Positions 23,513 through 34,888 of a DNA stretch of 64,000 nucleotides are shown here, piece by piece. The position numbers and the translations under genes are program-made. The stretch's first letter is position 1. Every line of letters begins with the position of its first letter. A model generated the notes under the pieces. The model worked only from the letters and a program-made list of their open reading frames with translations. It searched no databases and was not told where the DNA came from. This DNA comes from Antedon mediterranea (lineage: Eukaryota; Echinodermata; Crinoidea; Comatulida; Antedonidae), in the NCBI RefSeq assembly GCF_964355755.1, contig NC_092677.1:11740601-11804600 (forward strand), written 5' to 3'.

Positions 23513-24535
23513 TTTAAATTCATTATGTTTATCAACGATTTTTCCTTTGTTCCTCGTCATTCTAATGTTCTTATGTTTGCTGACGATATTAAATTATTTA
23601 AGTCTATACAAACTTTAAATGATATGTTGTTGTTACAAGAAGACGTTGACAGACTCATTCACTGGTGCGACACTTGGAATATGTCAGTCAATGCCTCCAA
23701 ATGCAAATCAATGTCTTTTACTCTTAAGAAAAAACCCATCTATTTTGACTTTTATATTAAGAATATTATACTTGAAAGAGTCTCTGTTCACAAAGACCTT
23801 GGTATTTTTTTAGATAGTTCATTAACCTTCTGTAAACATATTGATTTTATAGTCTCTAAATGCAATAGACTTTTGGGTTTTCTTTGGAGACATTGCAGAC
23901 ATATTAACGATAAAAAGGCATTAGTTATTTTATACAAATCTTTAGTTAGGTCGAATCTTGAATTCTGCAGTGTTATTTTTAACTCTATTTCTCTTGCCCA
24001 GTCTTCTAGATTACAAAGTGTTCAGAACAAGTTTTGTCGATTTTATGTGCGTAAATTTGGTTCTATTAGCAAAGATGTTCTTATTAATTTAGCGGGTAGG
24101 CGTAAGTTATTTGATTTAATTTTTCTTTTTAAGGCTGTGAACTCAATTTTCCATGGTAATTTTGAAGTGTACTTTCCTATTTCTGTTCCACAATATCAAT
24201 TGCGTAATCCTGCTTTATTTTCTATATCAAGAGGGAGGGTAAATATTACTAAAAATGGTTTTGTTAATCGTTTGCCTAAGTTATACCACTCACTATGTAA
24301 AATTGATGGATCTGTTGATATTTTTTTTGATTCCCTTGCTTGTTTCCGTCACAAGGTTTTGTCTAATGTCAGTAATATTTAAATGTTGTCTTGTTATCTT
24401 TTGATTTTTGCTTGTATATAATATGTTATATTTTACGACTTTCAACCCTGTTAATGGTGACGTTTGGTCACTGTAGGGTGATGATGAAATAAAATAAAAA
24501 AAAAAAATAAAAAAAAAAAAAATAAAAAAAATAAA
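23513..24535 (+). mobile_element. 5'-truncated LINE (non-LTR retrotransposon)
   Basis: A 3' fragment of a LINE: reverse-transcriptase ORF, ~105-base 3' UTR ending GATGATGAAATAAAATAAAA, then an A-rich tail to 24535. It is inserted in the 5' intron of Ly6-A, in the opposite orientation. The left edge is estimated from where in-frame RT-like codons begin; no clear target duplication was found. Confidence 0.85.
23525..24382 (+). pseudogene. C-terminal half of a Jockey/CR1-type reverse transcriptase
   Basis: An uninterrupted 285-codon frame. It starts in the FINDF segment of the palm, has the catalytic FADD box (residues 18-21), then SVHKDLGIFLDSSLTF and the thumb-like block LYKSLVRSNLEFCSV, which are typical of Jockey-superfamily RTs. 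Endonuclease and the N-terminal half of the RT are missing, so it cannot move by itself. The lack of stops or frameshifts suggests a recent insertion. Confidence 0.85.
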
Positions 24536-25099
24536 TTACAGTATTTAATCCGTATTTTCTGGTCAGTAGAAACGGGCTCTAAGTCTTTTCCACCACCAGG
24601 GGAGAGTGAGATTACACTCTCATTCGATTCCTTGTAAATATAAAGATAAAGATAAACTTTATTGAACAAACGCTTTTGTATCAGCGGCACACGTAAATAA
24701 GACAAAAAAGTATCAAAAATAACATTAAAGTCTTAATTCTTAATTAAGAATGTGGTGTATCACGTCTAGCGACGTTAAACTTTCTGCATTATTACATCTG
24801 CTGACGGCAACAGGCCCATCCATATCATATAACTCCTAATCCTAATATTAACCTAACCTAACCGTCTAAATAATCTCTCTACTAAAGGCTGCTGTATTAA
24901 CAATATTGCCGCATTTTTAACGTCGGTAAAGAGTTATCGAAACAGTGACTTTAAGTTTTAATATATTTCGTCAGGGGAGACCCGAATAATTCGAATCTCA
25001 AACGCGACAGTTGATTTTGTTTTACTATTTCACTTTATAACCTATTGTATTTTTATATAAATTTATTTAAATAAAAACAGTAATGGAAAAGAGACTTAC

Positions 25100-25145
25100 C
25101 GTTTTTTCTGTACCGTGGTGTTGTTGTTCTGGCTTAAAGTTGTGT
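25100..25145 (-). other. probable non-coding leader exon of Ly6-A
   Basis: A strong minus-strand donor (ACG|GTAAGT) at 25099/25100. The same type of donor lies upstream of Ly6-B (30548), Ly6-C (33493), Ly6-D (37801) and Ly6-E (43073). The upstream edge is not defined. Confidence 0.45.
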
Positions 25146-25640
25146 AATCATTGAGTACTGAAGAATAATATGTATATGTATTGTTATACGCAGCCTAGCG
25201 ACGACACGTTTTGAACAAACTGATGTAATGGTTCAGTAATATTTCGAAATTGGTATAATGTAAAATAAAGAGCCGATTCTCAGTGCTGTATCTCCATGAT
25301 AATGTTTATCCATTAGGCAAATTCTGTGATACAGTATCACATGTTTCACATGTGATGTGGACGTGCTTGTGTTACGGAAGATTATTAAAGGTTAGGATTT
25401 ATGATGCAGGCGCACGTGTATCACGATATTTTTCTGTGATGCTATTAAGTTAATTTAAGGTACCAATAATCGGATACTGTAAGTTACTGTTAAGTTCAGA
25501 AACTATATTATTCCTCTATTACAGTTTACCACGATGGCGCCACATATATATGTAAATAATTTGAAACCATACGTAACTCGGGGAAGGTTTCTATAGTACA
25601 TTACCAGTATACTTTAGAGTCTACAACTATCTTATCTCTA

Positions 25641-25729
25641 GCTCTGTCTACACTATCAAACTTGATGTGACAACAAAATGTGATGTGCCCATATAATTAT
25701 TATGGACATGTATGTAGATAGAGCTTCAG
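25641..25729. mobile_element. MITE-A copy 6 (internal deletion)
   Basis: AGCTCTGTCTACACTATCAA left and GTAGATAGAGCTT right, with a shortened interior. Confidence 0.8.
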
Positions 25730-25799
25730 AGGATAGATGTATACTCTAAAGTATATAGTGGGTAGTTGGAATTAATACAAACAGCAATCTGAATTTTAG

Positions 25800-27092
25800 A
25801 AGAAATAATTTGTTCTGGATGGAAGAAGTATATTATTGTTCTGATGACCGAAATAAATGATTTAATAATTATTTGTTTTAAAACAGTTTGTTCGTGAATG
25901 TTTTGTATTGGTTGAATGGAAAGAAAGAATGTTCATTCTTTGATTGACTATTTAGTATATATTTAGGCTAGTCAATCTAGCAAAAAGAAACCTGTAACCG
26001 AGTCATTTGAGGGCAAAACAAAGTCTCTACAGACATTTTAGTTTCATTATACTGTATATGCAATACGGTATTGAGAAATGGGGTCGAGGGTCAAATGTCA
26101 TACTTCCGATCAATTTTTTGTAAAATGTTTCATTGGAGCAAATTGAAATATGTACATTCTGAATACGGCTGTGAAAAAATCAACTCTCTAGCATTAGTGG
26201 TTTTCGAGATATAGGACAACTGTAATTTCACCCCCTTATTTGCATATTTTATTTAAATTGTACTACTAATTTGCATACTTTCAAGGTGTGTGACAAAGGT
26301 GTGGTTTTGTGAATTACAAAGTGGTTCTATGCTGGCTATTAGGAACCTATGTCTGGGACATTTGAGGGCGAAATAAAGTCTCTACAGACATTTTAGTCCC
26401 ATTGTGTATGCAGACTTCCGGTCATTTTTTCGTAAAATGTTTCATTAGAGTAAATATAAATATATACATTTTGAATAAAACAGTGACAAAATCAACTCTC
26501 TTGGACTAGTAGTTTTTGAGATATGGTAACCCTGTAATTTCACCCTAATTTGCATATTTAAGCTAATTTGCATATCATCGGGATGAGTGACAGAGGTGTG
26601 ATGCTCAAATTTATAATAATGATCCAACCATCTACAAAAAGAAGATTTTTTTTATTTGGTAGGTTATTACTACTGTATCATTTTGACAATAAAAGTTCTG
26701 TAATCTGTTACTTTGTTCATATATATTATTAATATTTATTCTTTGTGACGAAATTACATTATGTTGTAGACGTGTTAACGTAGAAACATTCTAGATTATA
26801 CGTAATACATTTACAAGCGCCACGAATAAAAACTAAAGAAAAAAAATGTATTATGCGTATAAAAACGTCATGTGTGCCAACATATTTATCTTTTTACCAA
26901 TATTAAGTCGAATCGCTATCTAGAACATACAGTAATAGACTAATATTCCTAAATATTGTACTACATAGACTGTTCCATGTTGTTTTCTATACAATCAGAT
27001 TTTAATACACTTCCCTAATTGTAGGTCGTCTGCATAATACAGTACAGTATTATCAAACATAATTTTTCGATTTAAACTAATATAAACTATAG
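25800..27092. other. Ly6-B 3' flank: segmental duplication block plus insert
   Basis: 25805-25965 and 26605-27092 closely match 30812-30970 and 31070-31506, downstream of Ly6-C. Between them lies an insert (25966-26604) made of two tandem ~300-base units. AATAAA on the minus strand at 26735-26740 probably ends Ly6-B. Confidence 0.7.
25985..26610. repeat. two tandem diverged ~300-bp units
   Basis: Both units share AAGTCTCTACAGACATTTTA, then GTAAAATGTTTCATT, AAAATCAACTCTC and CTAATTTGCATA in the same order. No coding content. Confidence 0.75.
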
Positions 27093-30000
27093 TTAGCGTA
27101 TGATAAGGTAAGTAAGTGCTGACGTCATCAAGAGGACTACGCTGCTGGTGATAAATGTCGCTCCGTTGCATTCGTCTGTTCTACAAGTGTAGTAGCAGTA
27201 TTCTACCCCACTATATGTTTCACATTGGTTTCCAACGTCTACGTCCCCACATCCACGAATAACAGAAGTGATACCAGCGATGGTCAGTTTTGCTTTCTAA
27301 AGAAAAAACAATTAAAAAAAACAATGTTCATTCGCTTTTACCAAGATATATCACCAACCACCAAACCTCTGTATCCGTATAGGACGGGTGGGTAGGGTAA
27401 AACTCGCGTACTACCTACGTCACACATTCACCGTATGCTACGGTTCAAAGTGCGCAATGCATTTCAAACGTTAGATTTATTCTTTGAAATTGTTAAACGT
27501 GGCACAGATCACATTTTACCAGCAAAACTTAAACTTAAAATTAGAAAAGTTTTAGTATAAAATGTTTCAGGAAAACGACAAAAAAGTGAAAAATGTTGGT
27601 TAAGCCTAGGCTAAGTCTACCCCCTAAAGGTACAATGATTTTGCCAAAATGAAAAAAGCTATAAATTCAAACTTATTCGTGTGTGTTATTAACAAGGATA
27701 CGTATGCATATGGGTTATAGTTTGAGCAAGTTAAGTTATACAGTTAAGTTCAGAAACTATATTATTCCTCTATTACAGTTTGCCACGATGGCGCCACATA
27801 TTATATAATTATGTAAATAATTTGAAACCATACGTAACTCGGGGAAGAGTTCTATAGTACATTAGCATAGGCCTACTTTAGTCTACAACTATCTTGTCTA
27901 AAGCTCTGTCTACACTATCAAACTTGATGTGACAAAAAAATGTGATGTGCCCATATATGGACATGTGGATGTCATACCACTACCATATATAGTATAACTA
28001 CCATATTTGGGCACATCACATTAGGCACATGAGTTTGATAGTGTAGATAGAGCAATAGATAGTTGTATAGTGAGTAGTTGGATACAGCAAACTGAATTTT
28101 AGAAGAAACCAAAACGGCTCGATCATTATGATTTGGAAACAATATAAAGAGTTACGGTAAAGCTTGGTTCCCACTAGGACGTATTCACAACGCGATGGAT
28201 CGTCTGAACTACTGTCGCTGCTGTGATTGGTTAACTCGTTTGCCGTTGTGCTTACGTCATTAAGTTGCATTCAATTGGGAACCAAAAACTTTACAATGTA
28301 CTTTCATGGATAATAAGCAGTAAAACCGTTATGAAACATAAATACTGTAAACGGTTTGTACTAACAAATTATTGTGAACGAAAACATTTCAAATTGGATA
28401 TAAAAATAAAAAACAATTATTTTTAGTATTTTTTTATTTTATTCCGAATATTTGTATGTTAATAGCGTCCTGAGCAGCTGGTGTAGATAATAATAATGTG
28501 AACCTTTTATAATGTAGTTGTAATGTCGACTTGTATATTTTCCTAAAATATTATATTTAACTGGTCACGTCGATAAATAATCAGGCACGGAAAACAAATG
28601 CGTCTCCAAATGCACGGTAAATTAATTACTAGGCCTACTCTCAGATATTCCAAAAGGGGCTGATCCAAGGTCCTGGGAACAGTCTCGTACTGAAGACTCG
28701 GTATTAAAAGAAGAATAAAAATAGTATTTTCAGTATCGTTTCTTGCATATTAATTAATGTAAAACAGTGGTAAAATCTGTACTACTACATATTTATAGAA
28801 ACTATTATGTAAACACTATGCATTGTTCCATTGTTGACACAAAAACGTTTTTATCGAAACAGTGCAATTTTGAAATCGTTCTGATCGGTTGTTGTGTTGT
28901 TGTAGACTATCGAATGTTTGTCGGTAATAATTTATAATCTAATTAATTTTTGATAAAAAATCACTCATGCTCATTTATTCACAATCAAAATGTTGCATTT
29001 TTGTTTACGTAGCCCCACCAGCGGACGCTTTGATTTGTTTGACCTGTATGTCTCGAGTTTAGGTATGACACGCCATGTGTGTCAATATGCTGGAATATTA
29101 AGCTAAATCGTGTATAGAAACTATAAGTATAATAAGACCAGGAAAGAGTATAAAAATCGTATTATTCCTTGATAAGATTAGTGTTTTTAGCTTATTAAAA
29201 TATGATAAAGTACGTCATCAAGAGTACCACGCTGCTGGTGATGAATGTCGCTCCGTTCACGGAGGTATTATACATCCATGCTCCGTTTCAGTAGTCCGTC
29301 CGACAACTGTAGTAGCAGAAATCTAATATATTTTAATTTGTACAGGTGGCGTTGTTTCTAAATTGGGCAACTCGCTCGCGTTGCGCCTACGTCGTTGCAT
29401 TTGCGTTATAAAATTTACTTTCACAACAATTACTTATATCATTTGTTATTATTGGAGAAAAATGTTTTATTTTCATTGCTGCTGTACGGTATGATTATAA
29501 TTGTTCCAATAAAAATTTATAAACCTTTAGTTGTTATTGTTTCTGTTGAGGTAGACCAGATATTACTTACATAACATGCTTCATATTCGGTCCCGTAATA
29601 AGATGATGTGTTGTAGGTGGTGCATTCCACGCTGCCGACCACTGAACTGTCAAATGGATCATCGCATCCTTTCTCCAATGAACCACACGAATAACAACGG
29701 ATGCAGTTGCCTGAAACAAAGAGTAGTTCGGATTAAATAATAAAACATTTTATGAGTTTTATAGCAGGTATTGAATATTTTGAGTGAGTGGACGACAAAT
29801 AACCGATTTAATTCACTCATTGGCCTCCCAAATCAACACGTTGCGTGTATTTTTTTAGATAATCAAATAAATAAATAAATACAGACAGTACACAGATGGT
29901 AGTTTGTTTTTAACTTTTACCTTTCGGGGGTTTTAAACAATTTAAACCAATTTTTAACCATTTTAACAAACTTTTAACCTGGAATTTCTTTTTATTGTAA

Positions 30001-30246
30001 TTGTATTTCTGTATTTTATCATTGTTTTATTTTAAGGTGAACAAACCTACAATTTATGTAATATTGTGTTTGACTGAACTAAATGAAATGAATGAATGTG
30101 CTGCTTCCACATCATTTATTTGTCCAATATAAAATCAGAAATTTGCTTTCTGTACACTACATACCAAATAAAAAAAGTAATAACTTACCTCTTGCAGCAA
30201 GACTTACTATTACCACCAAGGACAAAAGTTGAAACCTCATTGTCAT
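27093..30246 (-). CDS. Ly6-B: secreted uPAR/Ly6 (QVR-like) three-finger protein
   Basis: Coding exons 30189-30246, 29571-29710 and 27093-27296 join to 133 aa, with the same phases as Ly6-A. The signal peptide starts MTMRFQLLSLVVIV. The N-terminal finger has NCIRCYSC and DDPFDSS. The C-terminal finger has VIRGCGD, CYYTCRTDECN and a hydrophobic tail ending YLIIR, probably a GPI signal. Exon 3 is nearly identical to that of Ly6-C, while exon 2 differs strongly. A leader exon donor lies at 30548 and the acceptor before 30287. Intron 2 (~2.3 kb) holds MITEs and a broken exon-3 copy. Function is unknown; GPI-anchored Ly6 proteins act in adhesion, receptor modulation and septate junctions in other animals. 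Confidence 0.87.
27900..28054. mobile_element. MITE-A copy 7, with CArG box
   Basis: AAAGCTCTGTCTACACTATC left and TAGTGTAGATAGAGC right; interior CCATATATGG and GGGCACATCACA. In Ly6-B intron 2. Confidence 0.85.
28159..28291. mobile_element. MITE-C copy
   Basis: AAGCTTGGTTCCCACTAGGA left and TTGGGAACCAA right, with an interior of AACGCGATGGATC and GTGATTGGTTAACTC type. Confidence 0.75.
29207..29330 (-). pseudogene. broken Ly6 exon 3 copy
   Basis: Minus-strand sequence resembles the C-terminal Ly6 exon. It encodes FCYYSCRTDY, but a TGA stop replaces the TGC of the conserved D-C-N. About 29 extra bases (a partial duplication around GGAGC) then interrupt the frame before GCGACATTCATCACCAGCAG. 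The start of the exon is missing. It lies in Ly6-B intron 2 and is the remnant of a seventh gene or a failed exon duplication. Confidence 0.75.
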
Positions 30247-30599
30247 CCCTTTACTAACAATTACTGCAGTATTCAATTTTATTAAACCTGTGCAATAAAA
30301 AGGGTAGGTGGGTGGGTGTTTTGGGGTTTTTTTTTATTAGTAGATATTTTACTCAAATCGTATTGATATTCTTAATTTATTAATTTAATACGTCGTTAAT
30401 GTTAAGTTTAAAAATGAATGTTTTAAAATCTATAGTTTGAATATTAAAAGAAAAGGCTAATCAGTAATAGTATTTTACCATAATTAATTATAATATGCCT
30501 ATTACACAACCGCATTTGTCTTTAAGATATAAAAGTCATAGAACTTACTGTTATTAGTTGTTCTGACGTGCTGAGACTTTTTAATTTTATGACTCAATA

Positions 30600-31506
30600 T
30601 GTATGTACCTGAAGTTGTTTACTTCCTAGTTCCTAATTCAACCTATTATATACTTATTGCCGTAGAGGGCGTGGGAATGATAGAAGAGGTCAAGGGTCGT
30701 CTATTCATGCCAAAATATTTTGAAAATATTAATTTTTACAACCATCCCAATTGATTGCCACATGCTTTTTTAATTTCGAGCATTTTTGCCTTTGACAGAG
30801 ATTGAAGATAGAAGCGAAATAATTTGTTCTGGATGGAAGAGGTATATTATTGTTCTGATTACCGACATAAATGATTAATTTAAAAATTATTTGTTTTAAA
30901 ACAGTTTGTGAATGTTTTGTATTAGTTGAATGGAAAGAAAGAATGTTCATTCTTTGATTGACTGTTCCATTAAACTCATCTCCACTCTTATACATTTAGT
31001 ACACATTATATTTTAACACATGATAATATTCTCTCCATGTAGGCCTAACTCATGAACCTTCATTATTTTTATAATAATGATCCAATCATCTACAAAAAAA
31101 AAAGATTTTTTATTTGGTAAGTTATTATTACTGTATCATTTTGACAATAAAAGTTCTGTAATCTGTTACTTTGTTCATATATATTATTAATATTTATTCT
31201 TTTTATCTATTCTAATTACATTATTTTGTAGACGTGTTAACGTACAAACATTCTAGATTATACGTAATGCATTTACAAGTGCCACAAATAAAAACGAAAG
31301 AAAAAAAAAACGTATTATACGTATAAAAACGTCATGTGTGCCAACATACAGTAATAGACTAATATTCCTAAATACTGTACTACATAGACTGTTCCATGTT
31401 GTTTTCTATACAATCAGATTTTAATACACTTCCCTAATTGTAGGTCGTCTGCATAATATTATCAAACATAATTTTTCGATTTAAACTAATATAAACTATA
31501 TTATAG
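30600..31506. other. Ly6-C 3' flank and Ly6-B upstream region
   Basis: 30812-30970 and 31070-31506 are the second copy of the segmental duplication described at 25800-27092. The minus-strand AATAAA at 31193-31198 probably ends Ly6-C. The Ly6-B leader exon (donor 30548) lies just to the left, and ATAAAA within it may be a TATA-like element. Confidence 0.6.
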
Positions 31507-33116
31507 TTAGCGTATGATAAGGTAAGTAAGTGCTGACGTCATCAAGAGGACTACGCTGCTGGTGATAAATGTCGCTCCGTTGCATTCGTCTGTTCTACAA
31601 GTGTAGTAGCAGTATTCTACCCCACTAATTGTTTCACATTGGTTTCCAACATCCCCACATCCACGAATAACAGAAGTGATACCAGCGACGGTCTGTGTTG
31701 CTTTCTAAAGAAAAAACAATCAGGTTCATTTGCTTTCACCAAGATATATCACCAACCACTAAACCTAAAGGCGGTTTGGTCAACCTCTGTATCCGTATAG
31801 GACGGGTGGGTAGGGTAAAATTCTTTTTTGCGAAAAAAAATGTATTTTTTAGACTAATTTCTTAAAAAACCTATCACGAATTAATTAATTAACTGCTAGT
31901 CATAACAATTTATGTTATTCGGTATCGGTGGTAGGCAGGGGAATCCCCTTCAAATGACACGATCCTTGTGGGAGTGGCAATAGACAATTATTGGTTGTAA
32001 CTAAACCTAAAGGCGGTTTGGTCAACCTCTGTATCCGTATAGGACGGGTGGGTAGGTTAAAACTCGCGTACCTACGTCACACATTCACCGTATGCTGCGG
32101 TTCAAAGTGCGCAATGCATTTCACACGTTAGATTTATTCTGTGAAATTGTTAAACAAAACTTAAATTATTCAAGAAAAGTTTTAGTATAAAATGTTTCAG
32201 GAAAACGACAAAACATGTAAAAAATGTTGGTTAAGCCTAGGCTAAGTCTACCTCCTAAAGGTACAATGATTTTGCCCAAATGAAAAAAGCTATAAATTCA
32301 AACTTATTCGTATGTGTTAGTAACACGGATACGTATGTGTGTGGGTGAGTTTGCCCAAATTCTATAATTTCGATTACCTACTCGTTAATTAAAGAGACAG
32401 TTACTTTTTTGAAATATTAAAAGTGTAGATAATACTTACAAAACATGCATCATCATTGAAATCAGCTTCGGAGATGTAATAAGAAATATATGTATCCGAG
32501 CATGTCACACTGTCAATCTCCGCACTGTCAAATGGTTCATTACATCCACTCTGATATGGATGACACGCATAACAACGGATGCAGTTGCCTAGAACAAAAA
32601 TTATTTCTAGTTTGAGAGAAGTATAGTCGAATAAACCAAACATATACTTATTTTTTGGATATCATGGTGACGATTACAATGATGTGGCTTTAGATATTTC
32701 AAGTGACATAGAAGGTTCAAGAAATAACGTATATTTTTGTTGTTTTTGTTACAATGCATACCTATTTAAAAAACTGTTTAACTCAGTAACTTATTAATTT
32801 TTTTTATCGTGAAGAAAATTAGTTCAATTCTCTTAATTAAAATTTCATTTTTTATTTCGACACTTCCCTCACAATCTGCGCGTTGCGGTCTAACAACAAT
32901 TTAACTAAAAAGTTTAATATAAAAAAACACACTGCCTGCGTACATAATTTTGAACATCATACAAACTATATTACAGTACTACATATTTACAAAAGATTGG
33001 CTGGTTTGTTGATTGATTGATTGATTGATTGATTGAATGAATGATTGGTACCAAGACTTACCCCGTGTAGCAAGGAAACTTATTATTACCACCACAGACA
33101 AAAGTTGAAACCCCAT
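31507..33116 (-). CDS. Ly6-C: secreted uPAR/Ly6 (QVR-like) three-finger protein
   Basis: Coding exons 33062-33116, 32440-32588 and 31507-31704 join to 133 aa. The signal peptide starts MGFQLLSVVVIIS. The N-terminal finger has NCIRCYAC, C-NEPFDS and a long loop rich in Y, S and D ending DDACF. The C-terminal finger (VIRGCGDVGNQC to CRTDECN) and tail differ from Ly6-B by only a few residues, including a two-residue deletion. Eleven cysteines are predicted. A leader exon donor lies at 33493. Its upstream sequence shares CATAAAA and CGTCAGAAC with the Ly6-B leader, suggesting a common promoter type. Intron 2 contains a 54-bp direct repeat flanking a block also found in Ly6-D. Confidence 0.87.
31758..32057. 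repeat. ~54-bp direct repeat flanking a block shared with Ly6-D intron 2
   Basis: The repeat beginning ACTAAACCTAAAGGCGGTTT occurs at 31758-31814 and 32000-32057. Between them, 31819-31985 closely matches 35522-35715 in Ly6-D (shared GGCGAAAAAAAATG- or GCGAAAAAAAATG-type start, TAACTGCTAGTCATAA, GTTATTCGGTATCGGTGGTA). Confidence 0.8.
33010..33044 (+). repeat. (GATT)n microsatellite
   Basis: About eight GATT/GAAT units just upstream of the Ly6-C exon 1 donor. Confidence 0.95.
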
Positions 33117-33559
33117 TGTTTTCCCTGAAATAAAAACTATTATTGTATTCTGTTATTTTATTAAACCTGTGAAAAGAAAGAGTAGGATTTGTTTTCGTTG
33201 AGGTTTTGACAAATTGGTTTTAAGTTAATTTTCCATAAGATTTCGTTGCGTAAATAAATGGTTCTCAATTTCCTAAATTAAATAAATTGATATTGTCAGT
33301 GTTTTTAATAACACTTGATAGTTTGTTCCATTCTCTTATAGCAGGAACCGTAATTAATTATTGTTTTAGGTGGAATGAAATTTACACCACTTTGTCTATA
33401 GTAGTAGCCTATGATTATGTTGATCACAAACTTTCTTAAAGTTACGATGTAGCAGAGTTCAGTTAATTTTAACTAACAAGTCCTAGAACTTACCGTGTTA
33501 GGTGCGGTTCTGACGAAGTTATAGTAAAGACTGTTTCTAGGAACTTTTTATTTTGTTTG

Positions 33560-34888
33560 AACGCTTCTACAGACTTTTATGGTTCAATATTTGAGATTTG
33601 CATCTGTATTGTTTAAAGGGTCCTATACATTTCAATGTACGGCACGAGTGTTCAAAGGTGTGCAATATATTTTTATTTGCTTGTTTTAAGCAAGAGGTAT
33701 TTTATTACGGGACATTTTATATCGCTTTTTATAATCATGTTAGTTTATTGTCACATTGGTAATTCCGAGTGCCGCCTTTTTTTTCTTTTATCAGATTCAA
33801 GATGGAAGCGGGCGATTTCGTGTATATGCATGAAATTGAAGAAAAGTTTTCTTTCGAACAGTATATTTTTGTTCAGTGCTGTATTCACACATACTGCAAT
33901 ATTTTTCCTGTAATCATAGAAATATTTTCTAATACAGCATCTTATTTGTATCACATGATGCTTCTATCATGTAAAGTTAGGTTAGGGTTTGGATGATACA
34001 GGCGATACATAATAAACATAATGTGAAGTTGTATTACCTATATTATTACTAATATTCATGGATACTGGATAAATAAACTAGAATTGGGTTGTTGTGAATC
34101 TGTTCGTTGAAAGAGTGAGTGTTCTATTATAACTTTAAAACTCATCTCCGCTCCTTAGATAGGCCTATTTGATTATGTTTTATTTCATAATAATATTGTC
34201 CCAATGTAACTCATGAACCTTCATTTTATAATGATACCAATCATGTGAATTGACTTTTGACTTGGTAGGGAAGCCGTCACTCTTATACAATCACTGTGAA
34301 TTTGTGTGTACGCGTCAATGTCGAAATGTTGTATTTTGAAACACATTACGGTAGACGTATTATTATAGTCAACGTACAAACACTCTAGATTAAACGTAAT
34401 TTATTTTAAATCTACAACTTATATCAACAAACACCACAATAAATATATTTTTTTCTAAATAACCAAGTACAAAAAAACACTGGACGTGTTATTTCTATGC
34501 TAAAAAAAAAATTTCCTATGTATAAAACTAACAGCCACTGGCGAACTTGTTCGAGCGAATCAACTCGGTTTCGATTGGTTGCACATTATTTTGATGTAGA
34601 TAATCTTTGAAGGTTTGCATGGAAAAGTAAATAATTATTATATTAACAAAATTTGATTTATATTACGTTATAATTTACCAACTTTTAAAATATCTTCTAA
34701 AATGTATGCCACCACACCACATTTACAGTCAATTCTGGTATAAATTCCATCCTAATTTACGATTGCTTCACTTACGATACAATTCTTTATAGTCTTAAAA
34801 ATTACAATTTATGAGATATATTCTCACTATTTATATATTATATTATCTAAAAGCAGATGTAATGATAAATATTTATCTTTAGCTCTGT
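33560..34888. other. intergenic, Ly6-C promoter side to Ly6-D 3' end
   Basis: No gene was recognised. The open frames at 33635-33996 on both strands overlap each other and show no conserved features. Scattered matches to the flank duplication (TCTAGATTAAACGTAAT) suggest an older, decayed copy. Confidence 0.45.
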
